A stretch of DNA of 13,813 nucleotides from an uncultured Planctomycetales bacterium (GTDB lineage: Bacteria; Planctomycetota; Planctomycetia; Isosphaerales; Isosphaeraceae). The position numbers and the translations under genes were made by a program. The notes beneath the pieces were generated by a model. It had not been told where the DNA came from and did no database searches. It was given only the letters and a program-made list of their open reading frames with translations. Shown here piece by piece: positions 6,786 to 13,813 of the stretch (position 1 is its first letter; every line of letters begins with the position of its first letter). Where the stretch lies: contig CALKTZ010001055.1 of the NCBI GenBank assembly GCA_937997355.1, positions 1 to 13,813 of the forward strand. The letters run 5' to 3'.

Positions 6786-6944
6786 GGCCCGATCGGGAAT
6801 TCCCTTTGGGAGTTCGGATTCAAATTCGACACACCTCAATAAATCGATTAACATCGCCGGTGAGCGATGCCGGGAAAGAGAATACGTTCGCATCGAGTTG
6901 CACATCCACAATCGTTGCGCGTCACTTGAGGCCACACGTCGACG
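6786..6944 (+). promoter_or_regulatory. Intergenic leader of the kinase gene
   Basis: This 159-base gap is the longest gene-free stretch of the central region and is the likely site of a promoter for the kinase gene. Around 6821-6855 it is noticeably AT-richer than its surroundings. I found no convincing -35/-10 pair; TTCGAC (6825-6830) and TTAACA (6848-6853) are 17 bases apart, but the second matches the consensus poorly. GAGG lies about 13 bases before the ATG at 6945, which is long for a ribosome-binding site. Confidence 0.3.
6797..6815 (+). terminator. Stem-loop after the redox gene pair
   Basis: GAATTCCC (6797-6804) and GGGAGTTC (6808-6815) pair over eight positions, one of them a G-U, around a TTT loop, twelve bases after the stop at 6785. 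No U-tract follows. It overlaps the perfect palindrome GGGAATTCCC (6795-6804), which could alternatively be an operator. Either way it separates the redox pair from the kinase gene. Confidence 0.35.
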
Positions 6945-9788
6945 ATGGGAGAGTTTGATACCGATCCCGATGCAACGGAGGTCCACGATGCGGCGTCAGG
7001 GGCTTCGCCGCCCGAGGAAAATCCGGACAAGATCGGCCGCTACCGGGTCGTCGGCAAGCTCGGCCAGGGAGGATTCGGGCAGGTCTACCTCGCCCATGAC
7101 GATGACCTCGATCGCCCCGTGGCGATCAAGGTCCCCAGGCCCGGGCGGATCCTGCGTCCGGAGGACATCGAAAAATATCTGAACGAGGCGCGGATCGTCG
7201 CAAGGCTCGACCACGCGCATATTGTCCCGGTTTACGACGTGGGGCGGACGGCCGACGGGCTCTGCTTCGTCGTTTCGAAATTCATCAAGGGGATCGACCT
7301 GGCCGCTCGGATCGACCAGGGGCCGATCCCGCACCGTGAGGCATCCGAGCTGACGGCCGTCATCGCCGAGGCGCTCCATTTCGCCCACTCGCGTGGGGTG
7401 ATCCACCGGGACGTGAAGCCGGCGAATATCCTGCTCGACGCGGCGGGGCGTGCGATCCTCGCCGACTTCGGGCTCGCGCTCCGAGAAGAAGATTTCGGGC
7501 GAGGGGCGAAGCGGAGCGGAACCCCCGCATACATGAGCCCCGAGCAGGCCCGGGGCGAAGGGCATCGGGTCGATGGCCGTTCCGATCTCTTCAGCCTGGG
7601 GGTCGTCTTTTACGAGATGCTCACGGGCCGTCGCCCTTTTCGGGGGAGCGACACTCGGGAGGTCCTCGAACGGATCGCGAAGTCGGACGCCCAGCCCCCT
7701 CGTCAGCTCAACGATACGATCCCCCGAGAGCTTGAGCGCATCTGCCTGCGGGCACTCCAGCGGCATGCGTCGGAACGCTACACCACAGGCCGCGATCTGG
7801 CGGAGGATCTGCGGGGCTATCTCCAGGGTCCCGACCAATTGAGCGTGACGGTGCCGGCGGTGGAATTGCCATCACAGGACGAGAAGGATACGCCGGCCCC
7901 CGAAGACTCCTTCACGATCGAGGCTGTTCCTTCCGAAGGACGCGGTAAGCCCGGCTCGGACTCCGATCAGATCCGGGTCGTCCCCAAGGGACTTCGATCG
8001 TTCGATGAGCATGATGCCGAGTTCTTCCTGGAATTGTTGCCGGGACCCCGCGACCGGTCGGGGCTGCCCGACAGCCTCCGCTTCTGGAAGACTCGCATCG
8101 ATTCGCCCGATGCCGACAAGACGTTTCGAGTGGGGCTGATTTACGGGCCGTCGGGCTGTGGTAAGTCCTCGATGGTGAAGGCCGGCCTTCTCCCCCGGCT
8201 GGCCAGGCACGTCCGGGCGGTCTACGTCGAGGCGACCGCGGAAGGGACCGAGCTTCAGCTCTCCCGGGGCGTGTTCAAGCTCTGCCCGGACCTGCCGAAG
8301 TCGCTCGGCCTTCCCGAAGCCCTCGCGGCCATCCGGCGCGGGGCGGGCTTGAAGCCCGGCCAGAAGCTCCTGCTGATCCTCGACCAGTCGGAACAATGGC
8401 TGTTCGCCAGGCGGGGAGAACGCGATTCGAAGCTGGTCGATGCGCTCCGCCAGTGCGACGGCGGCCGGGTGCAGGCGATCGTCATGGTGCGCGATGATTT
8501 CTGGATGGCGGCCACCCGGCTGATGAAAGAGCTGGAAATCCCGCTACGGGAAGGGGAGAACTCCGCGGCCGTCGACCTGTTCGATACCCTCCATGCGCGC
8601 AAGGTCCTGGCGGCCTTCGGCCGAGCCTACGGAATATTGCCCGAACGGGCCGCCCAGGATTCGGCCGAACAGCGCAGCTTCCTGGATCAAGCGGTTGCCG
8701 ATCTGGCCGAGGCGGGGAAGGTGGTGCCGGTCCGCCTGGCCCTCTTCGCCGAGATGGTGAAGGGGCGGCCTTGGTCCCCCGCCACGCTCGCCGTGGTCGG
8801 CGGCGCCCAGGGGGTCGGGGTGACGTTCCTCGACCAGACCTTCGCATCTCCTTCCGCCCCTCCGGAACCTAAGATCCATCAGAACGCCGCCCGAGGGGTC
8901 TTGAAGATGCTCCTTCCTGACGAAGGGAGCGATATCCGGGGCCGGCGGCGGTCCGAGGCCGAGCTCAAGGACACATCGGGATATGCCGGTCGGCCTCGCG
9001 ACTTCGAAGACCTGATGCGCATCCTCGACCTTGAGCTGCGGCTGATCACGCCGGCCGACCTCGATTCGGGGCTTGAAGAGGGCGCGGCGGATGGGAAGCC
9101 CGTCGCCGAACGATCCTATCAATTCACGCACGACTACCTGGTCCCCTCATTGCGGGACTGGTTGACGCGGAAGCAGAGGGAAACGCGACGAGGCCGCGCC
9201 GAGCTTCGGCTGGCGGAATACGCGGCCATCTGGAACGCCAAGCCGGACAATCAGCGATTGCCTCCTCTCTTCCAGTGGATGTCCATCCGGCTCCTGACCA
9301 GGCCGAAGGATTGGACCGTTCCCGAGCGGAAGATGCTCCGGCGAGCCGGGCGGGTTCACGGCGTTCGACTGCTCGGCCTGCTGCCGATCCAGCTCGGTCT
9401 GATCTCGCTTGCGGCCTATGTCGGTTACGGATATGTGAGATCGGTCTCGCTCGTGGAATCGCTCAAGTCGGCGAGGATGGACGATACGCCAGACATCATC
9501 CGTCAAATGGCTCCCTATCGATACTGGGTCAATTCGCTCCTGAGAGATTGGGAATTCAAGCTGGGGAGCGGGGCGCCGGACGAGCAATATCGCAAGGTAC
9601 GCGATCAAACCCTGATCAGCATGGCACTCCTGCCGGATCATCCCGAGGAGCTCAAGGCCTGCGTATCCTATCTTTATTTTTCGAATCCCGAGGATCTCGG
9701 AGTCTGGGTGGAATGCCTCCGGCCCCATCGGGACCAGCTTATTCCGGAATTCTGGGCGACGGTGGAAGATCCCGCGACCAGCAGCTAG
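6945..9788 (+). CDS. Hanks-type Ser/Thr protein kinase with STAND NTPase and membrane span (N-terminal part of an interrupted gene)
   Basis: A 947-residue product, ending at an in-frame TAG. The kinase domain (about 33-290) looks active: glycine loop GQGGFGQV at 40-47, Lys62 in AIK, Glu81 of helix C, HRDVKPANIL with Asp156, DFG at 174-176, and SPEQ in place of APE. A STAND-type ATPase (novel-STAND-1-like) follows: Walker A GPSGCGKSS at 401-409 with Lys407, and Walker B LLLILDQSEQW with Asp480. The helical region typical of these proteins ends in QFTHDYLVPSLRDWLTRKQ near 725. One membrane span lies at about 809-831. The part after it begins a HEAT-like repeat region that is cut off by the stop at codon 948. 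Kinase and NTPase are predicted to be cytoplasmic, with the remainder across the membrane. Family members are thought to be signalling proteins; no ligand or substrate is evident. Coding continues in the same frame after the stop. Confidence 0.85.
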   Translation: MGEFDTDPDATEVHDAASGASPPEENPDKIGRYRVVGKLGQGGFGQVYLAHDDDLDRPVAIKVPRPGRILRPEDIEKYLNEARIVARLDHAHIVPVYDVGRTADGLCFVVSKFIKGIDLAARIDQGPIPHREASELTAVIAEALHFAHSRGVIHRDVKPANILLDAAGRAILADFGLALREEDFGRGAKRSGTPAYMSPEQARGEGHRVDGRSDLFSLGVVFYEMLTGRRPFRGSDTREVLERIAKSDAQPPRQLNDTIPRELERICLRALQRHASERYTTGRDLAEDLRGYLQGPDQLSVTVPAVELPSQDEKDTPAPEDSFTIEAVPSEGRGKPGSDSDQIRVVPKGLRSFDEHDAEFFLELLPGPRDRSGLPDSLRFWKTRIDSPDADKTFRVGLIYGPSGCGKSSMVKAGLLPRLARHVRAVYVEATAEGTELQLSRGVFKLCPDLPKSLGLPEALAAIRRGAGLKPGQKLLLILDQSEQWLFARRGERDSKLVDALRQCDGGRVQAIVMVRDDFWMAATRLMKELEIPLREGENSAAVDLFDTLHARKVLAAFGRAYGILPERAAQDSAEQRSFLDQAVADLAEAGKVVPVRLALFAEMVKGRPWSPATLAVVGGAQGVGVTFLDQTFASPSAPPEPKIHQNAARGVLKMLLPDEGSDIRGRRRSEAELKDTSGYAGRPRDFEDLMRILDLELRLITPADLDSGLEEGAADGKPVAERSYQFTHDYLVPSLRDWLTRKQRETRRGRAELRLAEYAAIWNAKPDNQRLPPLFQWMSIRLLTRPKDWTVPERKMLRRAGRVHGVRLLGLLPIQLGLISLAAYVGYGYVRSVSLVESLKSARMDDTPDIIRQMAPYRYWVNSLLRDWEFKLGSGAPDEQYRKVRDQTLISMALLPDHPEELKACVSYLYFSNPEDLGVWVECLRPHRDQLIPEFWATVEDPATSS
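9786..9788 (+). other. In-frame amber codon splitting one large gene
   Basis: TAG at codon 948 is the only stop in the frame between 6945 and 13184. Sequence on both sides fits a single repeat block (EDPATSS, stop, KVIVASAVLAEYDPRSSRW). In related planctomycete proteins, as I recall them, a DP-rich loop is followed directly by an ASALAxYDP helix. One base change, for example from CAG, would explain it. No readthrough context is apparent after the codon (AAG GTT). Confidence 0.8.
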
Positions 9789-12700
9789 AAGGTTATCGTC
9801 GCCTCCGCCGTCCTGGCGGAGTACGACCCCCGGAGTTCGCGTTGGGATCGGAATGCCCAAAAGGTCGCGGAATCCCTCATCAAGTCGAGGAGAGACGAAG
9901 AAGCGCAGGTCAGCTACGGCTATCTCGGCTATCTTCGGCCGATCGAGTCGAAGGTGGAGAAAGCCCTGTTTCATATCTATCGAAACGCGAAATCGGCCGA
10001 GGAGAAGGCCCGAGCGGAGGAGTACCTGACGCGGCTGTATGTCGAGGCCGACCTGAAGGCCGGTCTGATACTTGCCAAAGATATCCGCTCCGACGAATCC
10101 CTGTCATCAGCGGATGATTCTTCCATTCCGTTTCTGAGGTGTGAGCTTCTCAAGCAGCCGCTCCAGGGATGGAATGATCCGCCTCTGGCGAAGTGGCCCG
10201 CGCCGGATCCCAGACTGGTTCAGCAGATTCAAGATGCGCAAGGGATGCTGCAAGAACGATTCGGTTTCTGCCAGGCCATGCCGCTCGACCAGTACCTGGA
10301 AACCTCGGAATTCTTGAGGATCTCGGGATATCGGCCGACCCGGCTGCGCCCTTACGCGGACGGTTCAACCCTTCGCGTCGCGGCGATCTGGACGAGGGAT
10401 GGCCGCAAGTGGGCTCAGGCCGTCGGGAAGCCGGCCGAAGCCATTCGCCAGCAGGACAGGACATTGCGCGACCAGGGCCTGGCCCCGGTCGATGTCGCCG
10501 GTCATCTGGAAATCGGGACAAACGCTCCCCCGACGGAAGTCTACTCCGCCCTCTGGTCGGAGCAGGAAGACGGCCATTCAACCAGGCTCCTCGTCGACCT
10601 GACTCGAGAGGAGCGGGAGCGGGTCCGTGCGAGCCTGCTCAAGGAGAATCTGGCGCCTCGGACCTTGCAGGCGATGATGGGGATCGATGGCCATGCTCGA
10701 TTTTCCGGGGTTTGGGGTCCATCCCAGATTCCTTCCTTCGGGAGTGATTCGCTGAATGCGCGGTTGGACGCTAGGTACGGCGAGGAGCAGGATGAAACCG
10801 ATCCGCTCCTCGCTGTCGATTTGACATGGATGTCCCGAGATACCGCAAACGCCACGGGCGAAGCGGATTTCCACAATGCCTTGAGTGACGCCGAGGCGAC
10901 TTTGAAGGCTAATCCTTATGACATCTCCGCCCATCTTCGTCGAGCGAAGGCTCTCGGAACGCTATCGCGATGGAAGGAGGCGATGACCGATCTGGATGCC
11001 ATCATCTCGATGCTGGAGATGGAGAGGGACAATCAGCAGAAATTGCCCCTCGCCTATCGGCGTGCCAATCCCCTGCTTCCCAAAGCGTTGGGCTTTCGAG
11101 CAATCGCTCATGCGCAATTGAAGGAACGGACGTCGGCGCATGCCGACCTGGCGAAGTTCAAAACATTGGAACCGTCGGAATCGTACCGACTTTACACCAC
11201 CGCCGCCGTAGCTTGTGCGCTCGGCGAGGATGGGGAGAAGTCCTTCGAGGCGATCGAAGCCGCGCTCAAGCGCGACCTAGCAAACCCCGATCTATGCTAT
11301 GATGCGGCTTGCGCCTTTGCGCTGGCCTCGACGATCGGCCCGGATCAAGATCGGCGGCGCGCTTTCGCCGAGCGAGGGGCGACACTTTTCGCGGAATCGC
11401 TCCGCCAGGGCTACTCGGATGAGTCGAATATTCGGAACGACTCGGATCTTGATCCCATCCGGGATCAGCCGGTCTTCGGCAATGCGTTCAAATCGGCCGG
11501 ATTCGATCGCGAATGCCTCGCAGTCCGCTCGGCCGATGGGGCTGTCAAGGTTGCTGTGGTGAGCGAGCAGGGAGATGGCGGCAATCTGGAGCGATACCGC
11601 AAGCTGGTCGACCAGAATTATCGCCCGATTGCAATCTCGGTCATCCGCTCGGACATAACATCTCCCTTGAGCAAGGCGATGATCTGGCATCGACCGGTCG
11701 GCGAGGAGGGAATCGAAGAACTCGCCAAGCGGCAGGCACGCGCCGCCATCTCATTGTTTCCTCGCTATTCGGAATATAGTCGGGAGCCGCACTGGATGCG
11801 CACTCTCGTATCGCTGCTGCGGCATGGCAAGGATCCGCGACGTCGCAGCTTCATCATGAACTCGCCTGTCATCGGGAATCGAGGCAGCGGGCTGCTTGCT
11901 CTGGAGGAGATGGACGAAGTCGAGCGGATGAAGAGATCGACGGAAAACAGAATCGGCGACGAGTTACCGCCGACCCCGGAACCAAGCATTCCCCCGAGCG
12001 GCGAACTTCTCTTCCATCCCGAAACCTCGATCCTGCGCGCCAAGATTCTCGCCTCGATTGCACCCCCCGTGGAAGCGGATTCATCATCCTCGGCCACGGC
12101 GGCCGCGGAATCGATTCTCTTGCCGTCCGCGAATCGCGTGGATCTGGAGAAGCTCCTGGGGTTGTATCAGAATCACTTCGATGCCGGAGTGCACGGCGCG
12201 GCGGAGTGGGCGCTTCGGAATTACGGTCAGGTACGCATCCACATTGCCTTCGACTCCGAAGACTTGACGGTTGAACAGCATCTCAAGCAGGCGGACGCAA
12301 AACTCGCATCGGCCGAACCTGCCGCGAATCGGCGATGGTATGTCAACAAGCAAGGGATGTGTTTCAGCGTGATCGACGGCCCGGTGACGTTCCGGATGGG
12401 CTCCGGGACGGAGGGAGTGGGTTCGGGGAATGATGATCTCTCGCACCCGGTAACGATCGCTCGCCGCTTCGCGATCGCCGCCAGGGAGGTGACGGCCCGG
12501 CAGTTCGAGAAATTCCGGAGCGAACGCGCGGGGAACCGGCCGGGGACGGCTATCGGAGCCTCGGCCGCTCATCCCGAGAATCCGGCGGTTGGCGTCTCCT
12601 GGTACGAGGCTGCGGCCTTCTGCAACTGGCTGAGTAAGGCGGAGGGCATCCCCGAGGATCAATGGTGCTACGTATTCCCGAAGGATGGATCGAACAGGGA

Positions 12701-13184
12701 AGAAATCGAGATCCCGGAGAATTCGTTACTGCGGACCGGCTACCGGCTGCCGACCGAGGCCGAATGGGAATATTCCTGCCGGGCCGGCGCGATCACTGCT
12801 CGCCCCTACGGTCAGACCGCCGAATTGCTCGATCGCTATGCCCGGTTCCAGGCGAACTCGCAGAGGATGGCGTCGGTCGTCGGCAGACTGAAGCCGAACG
12901 ACTTGGGTCTCTTCGACATGCTCGGCAATGCCGAAGAGTGGTGCCACGATCTCTTCAAGCCCTATTCGAAGGGGGCCGATCGTCCCGTGAAGGATGAGTT
13001 TGGGGATGATCGTCGTATCGTGAGCACGCGGCCGCGCGTCCTTCGCGGAGGCTCCTTCGCCGATGCGGCCTCCCAACTCCAATCGGCCGGCCGCAAGGGG
13101 GATCTCCCGTCGACGGCGGGGCCGACGTACGGAATTCGCGTCGCGCGAACCCTTCCCGTCTCCTTCCGGCCCCCCCTCCCCTGA
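9789..13184 (+). CDS. C-terminal part of the interrupted kinase gene: HEAT/TPR-like repeats and FGE-sulfatase domain
   Basis: The frame is the same as the kinase and open from 9789 for 1131 codons. The first start-like codon is GTG 9954, with no ribosome-binding site and inside a conserved helix block, so it is not a persuasive independent start. Order: HEAT-like repeats to about 10800; TPR-like helices (NPYDISAHLRRAKALGTLSRW through CYDAACAFALAS) at about 10860-11460, closing with the SDLDPIRDQPVF segment common in this family; a low-complexity stretch; then AAEWALRNYG and WYVNKQG leading into an FGE-sulfatase domain at about 12380-13165. That domain shows FRMGSG, EVTARQFEKF, NPAVGVSWYEAAAFCNWL, GYRLPTEAEWEYSCRAG, LGLFDMLGNAEEW and RVLRGGSF. 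The two cysteines that true formylglycine-generating enzymes carry after GGS are absent (SFADAASQLQSAG), so a binding rather than oxidase role is likely. Without readthrough this half is probably not made. Confidence 0.75.
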   Translation, partial: KVIVASAVLAEYDPRSSRWDRNAQKVAESLIKSRRDEEAQVSYGYLGYLRPIESKVEKALFHIYRNAKSAEEKARAEEYLTRLYVEADLKAGLILAKDIRSDESLSSADDSSIPFLRCELLKQPLQGWNDPPLAKWPAPDPRLVQQIQDAQGMLQERFGFCQAMPLDQYLETSEFLRISGYRPTRLRPYADGSTLRVAAIWTRDGRKWAQAVGKPAEAIRQQDRTLRDQGLAPVDVAGHLEIGTNAPPTEVYSALWSEQEDGHSTRLLVDLTREERERVRASLLKENLAPRTLQAMMGIDGHARFSGVWGPSQIPSFGSDSLNARLDARYGEEQDETDPLLAVDLTWMSRDTANATGEADFHNALSDAEATLKANPYDISAHLRRAKALGTLSRWKEAMTDLDAIISMLEMERDNQQKLPLAYRRANPLLPKALGFRAIAHAQLKERTSAHADLAKFKTLEPSESYRLYTTAAVACALGEDGEKSFEAIEAALKRDLANPDLCYDAACAFALASTIGPDQDRRRAFAERGATLFAESLRQGYSDESNIRNDSDLDPIRDQPVFGNAFKSAGFDRECLAVRSADGAVKVAVVSEQGDGGNLERYRKLVDQNYRPIAISVIRSDITSPLSKAMIWHRPVGEEGIEELAKRQARAAISLFPRYSEYSREPHWMRTLVSLLRHGKDPRRRSFIMNSPVIGNRGSGLLALEEMDEVERMKRSTENRIGDELPPTPEPSIPPSGELLFHPETSILRAKILASIAPPVEADSSSSATAAAESILLPSANRVDLEKLLGLYQNHFDAGVHGAAEWALRNYGQVRIHIAFDSEDLTVEQHLKQADAKLASAEPAANRRWYVNKQGMCFSVIDGPVTFRMGSGTEGVGSGNDDLSHPVTIARRFAIAAREVTARQFEKFRSERAGNRPGTAIGASAAHPENPAVGVSWYEAAAFCNWLSKAEGIPEDQWCYVFPKDGSNREEIEIPENSLLRTGYRLPTEAEWEYSCRAGAITARPYGQTAELLDRYARFQANSQRMASVVGRLKPNDLGLFDMLGNAEEWCHDLFKPYSKGADRPVKDEFGDDRRIVSTRPRVLRGGSFADAASQLQSAGRKGDLPSTAGPTYGIRVARTLPVSFRPPLP

Positions 13185-13199
13185 GCCGAGGGCGGTGGT

Positions 13200-13628
13200 T
13201 CATTCTTGCGCCACGAATTCGGGATTGCCGTTCACGCTGCTCTCGTAGTCCAGATACAAAAAGCCGGCGATCGCCGAAGCGATCAAGGTCCACTTCGCGG
13301 CCAAGCCCGCGAACTTGACCGTTTCCTTCGATCCTTCTTCGGCCAGGAATGTCCCCCGGCGGAGCAGTCGACGTGTTTTTGAACGTTGCCACCACGACTG
13401 CCCGGGCTTATTTGCCCGCAGCTGAGTCTTCGGCTTCGCCCTCTTCTCCTCTCCGCTTTCGTCCGATGTCTTCATGACTTGCTGATCGGCTCTGGCGGTT
13501 GGCGTTTTGTGCTGGAGCGGGCAGAGGGTGGAACAGCCCGTGAGCTGGGACGCGAACGCTACGAGAGTCAACTCGATCAGCAATCGATCGACGATCGACC
13601 TCCGGATTGTCCGGCGCGGAGAATGCAC
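13200..13628 (-). CDS. Small hypothetical lipoprotein with C-terminal membrane segment
   Basis: A 142-residue product I do not recognise. It starts at GTG 13628 with an arginine-rich n-region, a hydrophobic stretch LLIELTLVAFASQ, and the lipobox LTGC with Cys32, so a lipid-anchored exported protein is plausible. The middle is hydrophilic and Lys/Arg/Glu-rich. A second hydrophobic segment (FAGLAAKWTLIASAIAGFLYL, about 106-126) could span a membrane. Start choice is supported by GGAG seven bases upstream and an in-frame stop just beyond. It converges with the FGE-domain gene with a 15-base gap and diverges from the gene at 13688. Alternative: a spurious frame in GC-rich DNA; the lipobox and ribosome-binding site together argue against that. 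Confidence 0.6.
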   Translation of the reverse strand: MHSPRRTIRRSIVDRLLIELTLVAFASQLTGCSTLCPLQHKTPTARADQQVMKTSDESGEEKRAKPKTQLRANKPGQSWWQRSKTRRLLRRGTFLAEEGSKETVKFAGLAAKWTLIASAIAGFLYLDYESSVNGNPEFVAQE

Positions 13629-13635
13629 CGATCAA

Positions 13636-13639
13636 CTCC
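13636..13639 (-). promoter_or_regulatory. Ribosome-binding site of the minus-strand lipoprotein gene
   Basis: CTCC on the plus strand reads GGAG on the minus strand, seven bases before the GTG at 13628. It is the main reason for choosing this start. Confidence 0.45.
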
Positions 13640-13675
13640 ATGAAATGAGCGGGCGACCCGAGTTTCGGATGCGAC

Positions 13676-13681
13676 GGGAGG
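13676..13681 (+). promoter_or_regulatory. Strong ribosome-binding site of the right-edge gene
   Basis: GGGAGG followed by a six-base spacer to GTG 13688. This is among the best Shine-Dalgarno matches in the window and marks a real translation start despite the short visible coding part. Confidence 0.5.
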
Positions 13682-13687
13682 ATCGAC

Positions 13688-13813
13688 GTGATTGTGCGTG
13701 ACCATACTTTTGCACTTGAAATCGGTCAATGGGACTTCCTTGGTCGGCGAATTGCCAGGATCGGCGAGAGATTTGCGAGATCCTCTTGCGCCTACGGCAA
13801 AGACGGAACGCGC
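13688..13813 (+). CDS. Unrecognised gene, first 42 codons (3' end outside window)
   Basis: Open from GTG 13688 to the window edge with no stop. The visible peptide begins MIVRDHTFALEIGQWDFLGR and continues through an Arg-rich IARIGERFARSS segment to YGKDGTR at the edge. It has no signal peptide or known motif that I can identify, so no function is proposed. A second GTG at 13694 is a possible alternative start, but spacing from GGGAGG favours 13688. It is divergent from the lipoprotein-like gene, with 59 bases between the two start codons, leaving room for a compact shared control region. Confidence 0.5.
   Translation, partial: MIVRDHTFALEIGQWDFLGRRIARIGERFARSSCAYGKDGTR

Noticed and set aside
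6825..6853. Sigma-70 type promoter for the kinase gene
   Set aside because: Spacing is right (17 bases), but the -10 candidate TTAACA matches the consensus poorly, so it was mentioned only as part of the leader.
9954..13184. GTG 9954 as the true start of an independent gene
   Set aside because: There is no ribosome-binding site. Coding similarity to the repeat block extends upstream to the stop at 9786, and the frame is identical to the kinase gene.

Overview
This GC-rich window most likely comes from a planctomycete of the Isosphaeraceae/Gemmataceae type. The strongest pointer is the 6945-13184 locus: a Hanks-type Ser/Thr kinase joined to a STAND NTPase, one membrane span, helical repeats and an FGE-sulfatase (SUMF1-like) domain. 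I know that combination mainly from planctomycetes. The organism assignment is inference from domain architecture and base composition, not from a search.

Layout. Positions 1-662 hold the 3' end of an LL-diaminopimelate aminotransferase (lysine/peptidoglycan synthesis). Positions 663-808 hold a degenerate GC-rich repeat that sits where the 5' end of folK should be. The remaining folK coding sequence (809-1159) lacks the first ~30-40 residues of the enzyme and is probably a broken gene. A strong hairpin follows it, then smpB (1287-1790). Twenty-three bases later comes a NuoE-NuoF fusion (1814-3730), and then a 994-residue protein (3801-6785). That protein joins a NuoG/HoxU-like iron-sulfur module, two cyclic-nucleotide-binding domains and a four-cluster ferredoxin module. 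From 6945 to 13184 a single reading frame runs through the kinase-STAND-repeat-FGE protein, interrupted only by one in-frame TAG at 9786-9788. The right end has a small minus-strand lipoprotein-like gene (13200-13628) and, divergent from it, the first 42 codons of an unrecognised plus-strand gene (13688 onward).

How the genes may work together. The NuoEF fusion and the cyclic-nucleotide/iron-sulfur protein together hold an NADH/FMN site and binding motifs for about nine to ten iron-sulfur clusters. They look like a soluble NADH-oxidising electron module whose electron flow could be gated by a cyclic nucleotide. No membrane (Nuo A/H/J-N), hydrogenase or molybdopterin partner lies in the window, so the electron acceptor is unknown. 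This two-gene module is the best candidate for a little-described system. Its most unusual detail is that the N-terminal [2Fe-2S] fold appears to be interrupted by an insert of about 110 residues carrying three 27-residue repeats. The kinase downstream is separated by 159 bases containing a hairpin, and nothing in the sequence shows that it acts on the redox pair.

No tRNA, rRNA, CRISPR array, transposase or integrase was seen. No gene-free stretch exceeds 300 bases.
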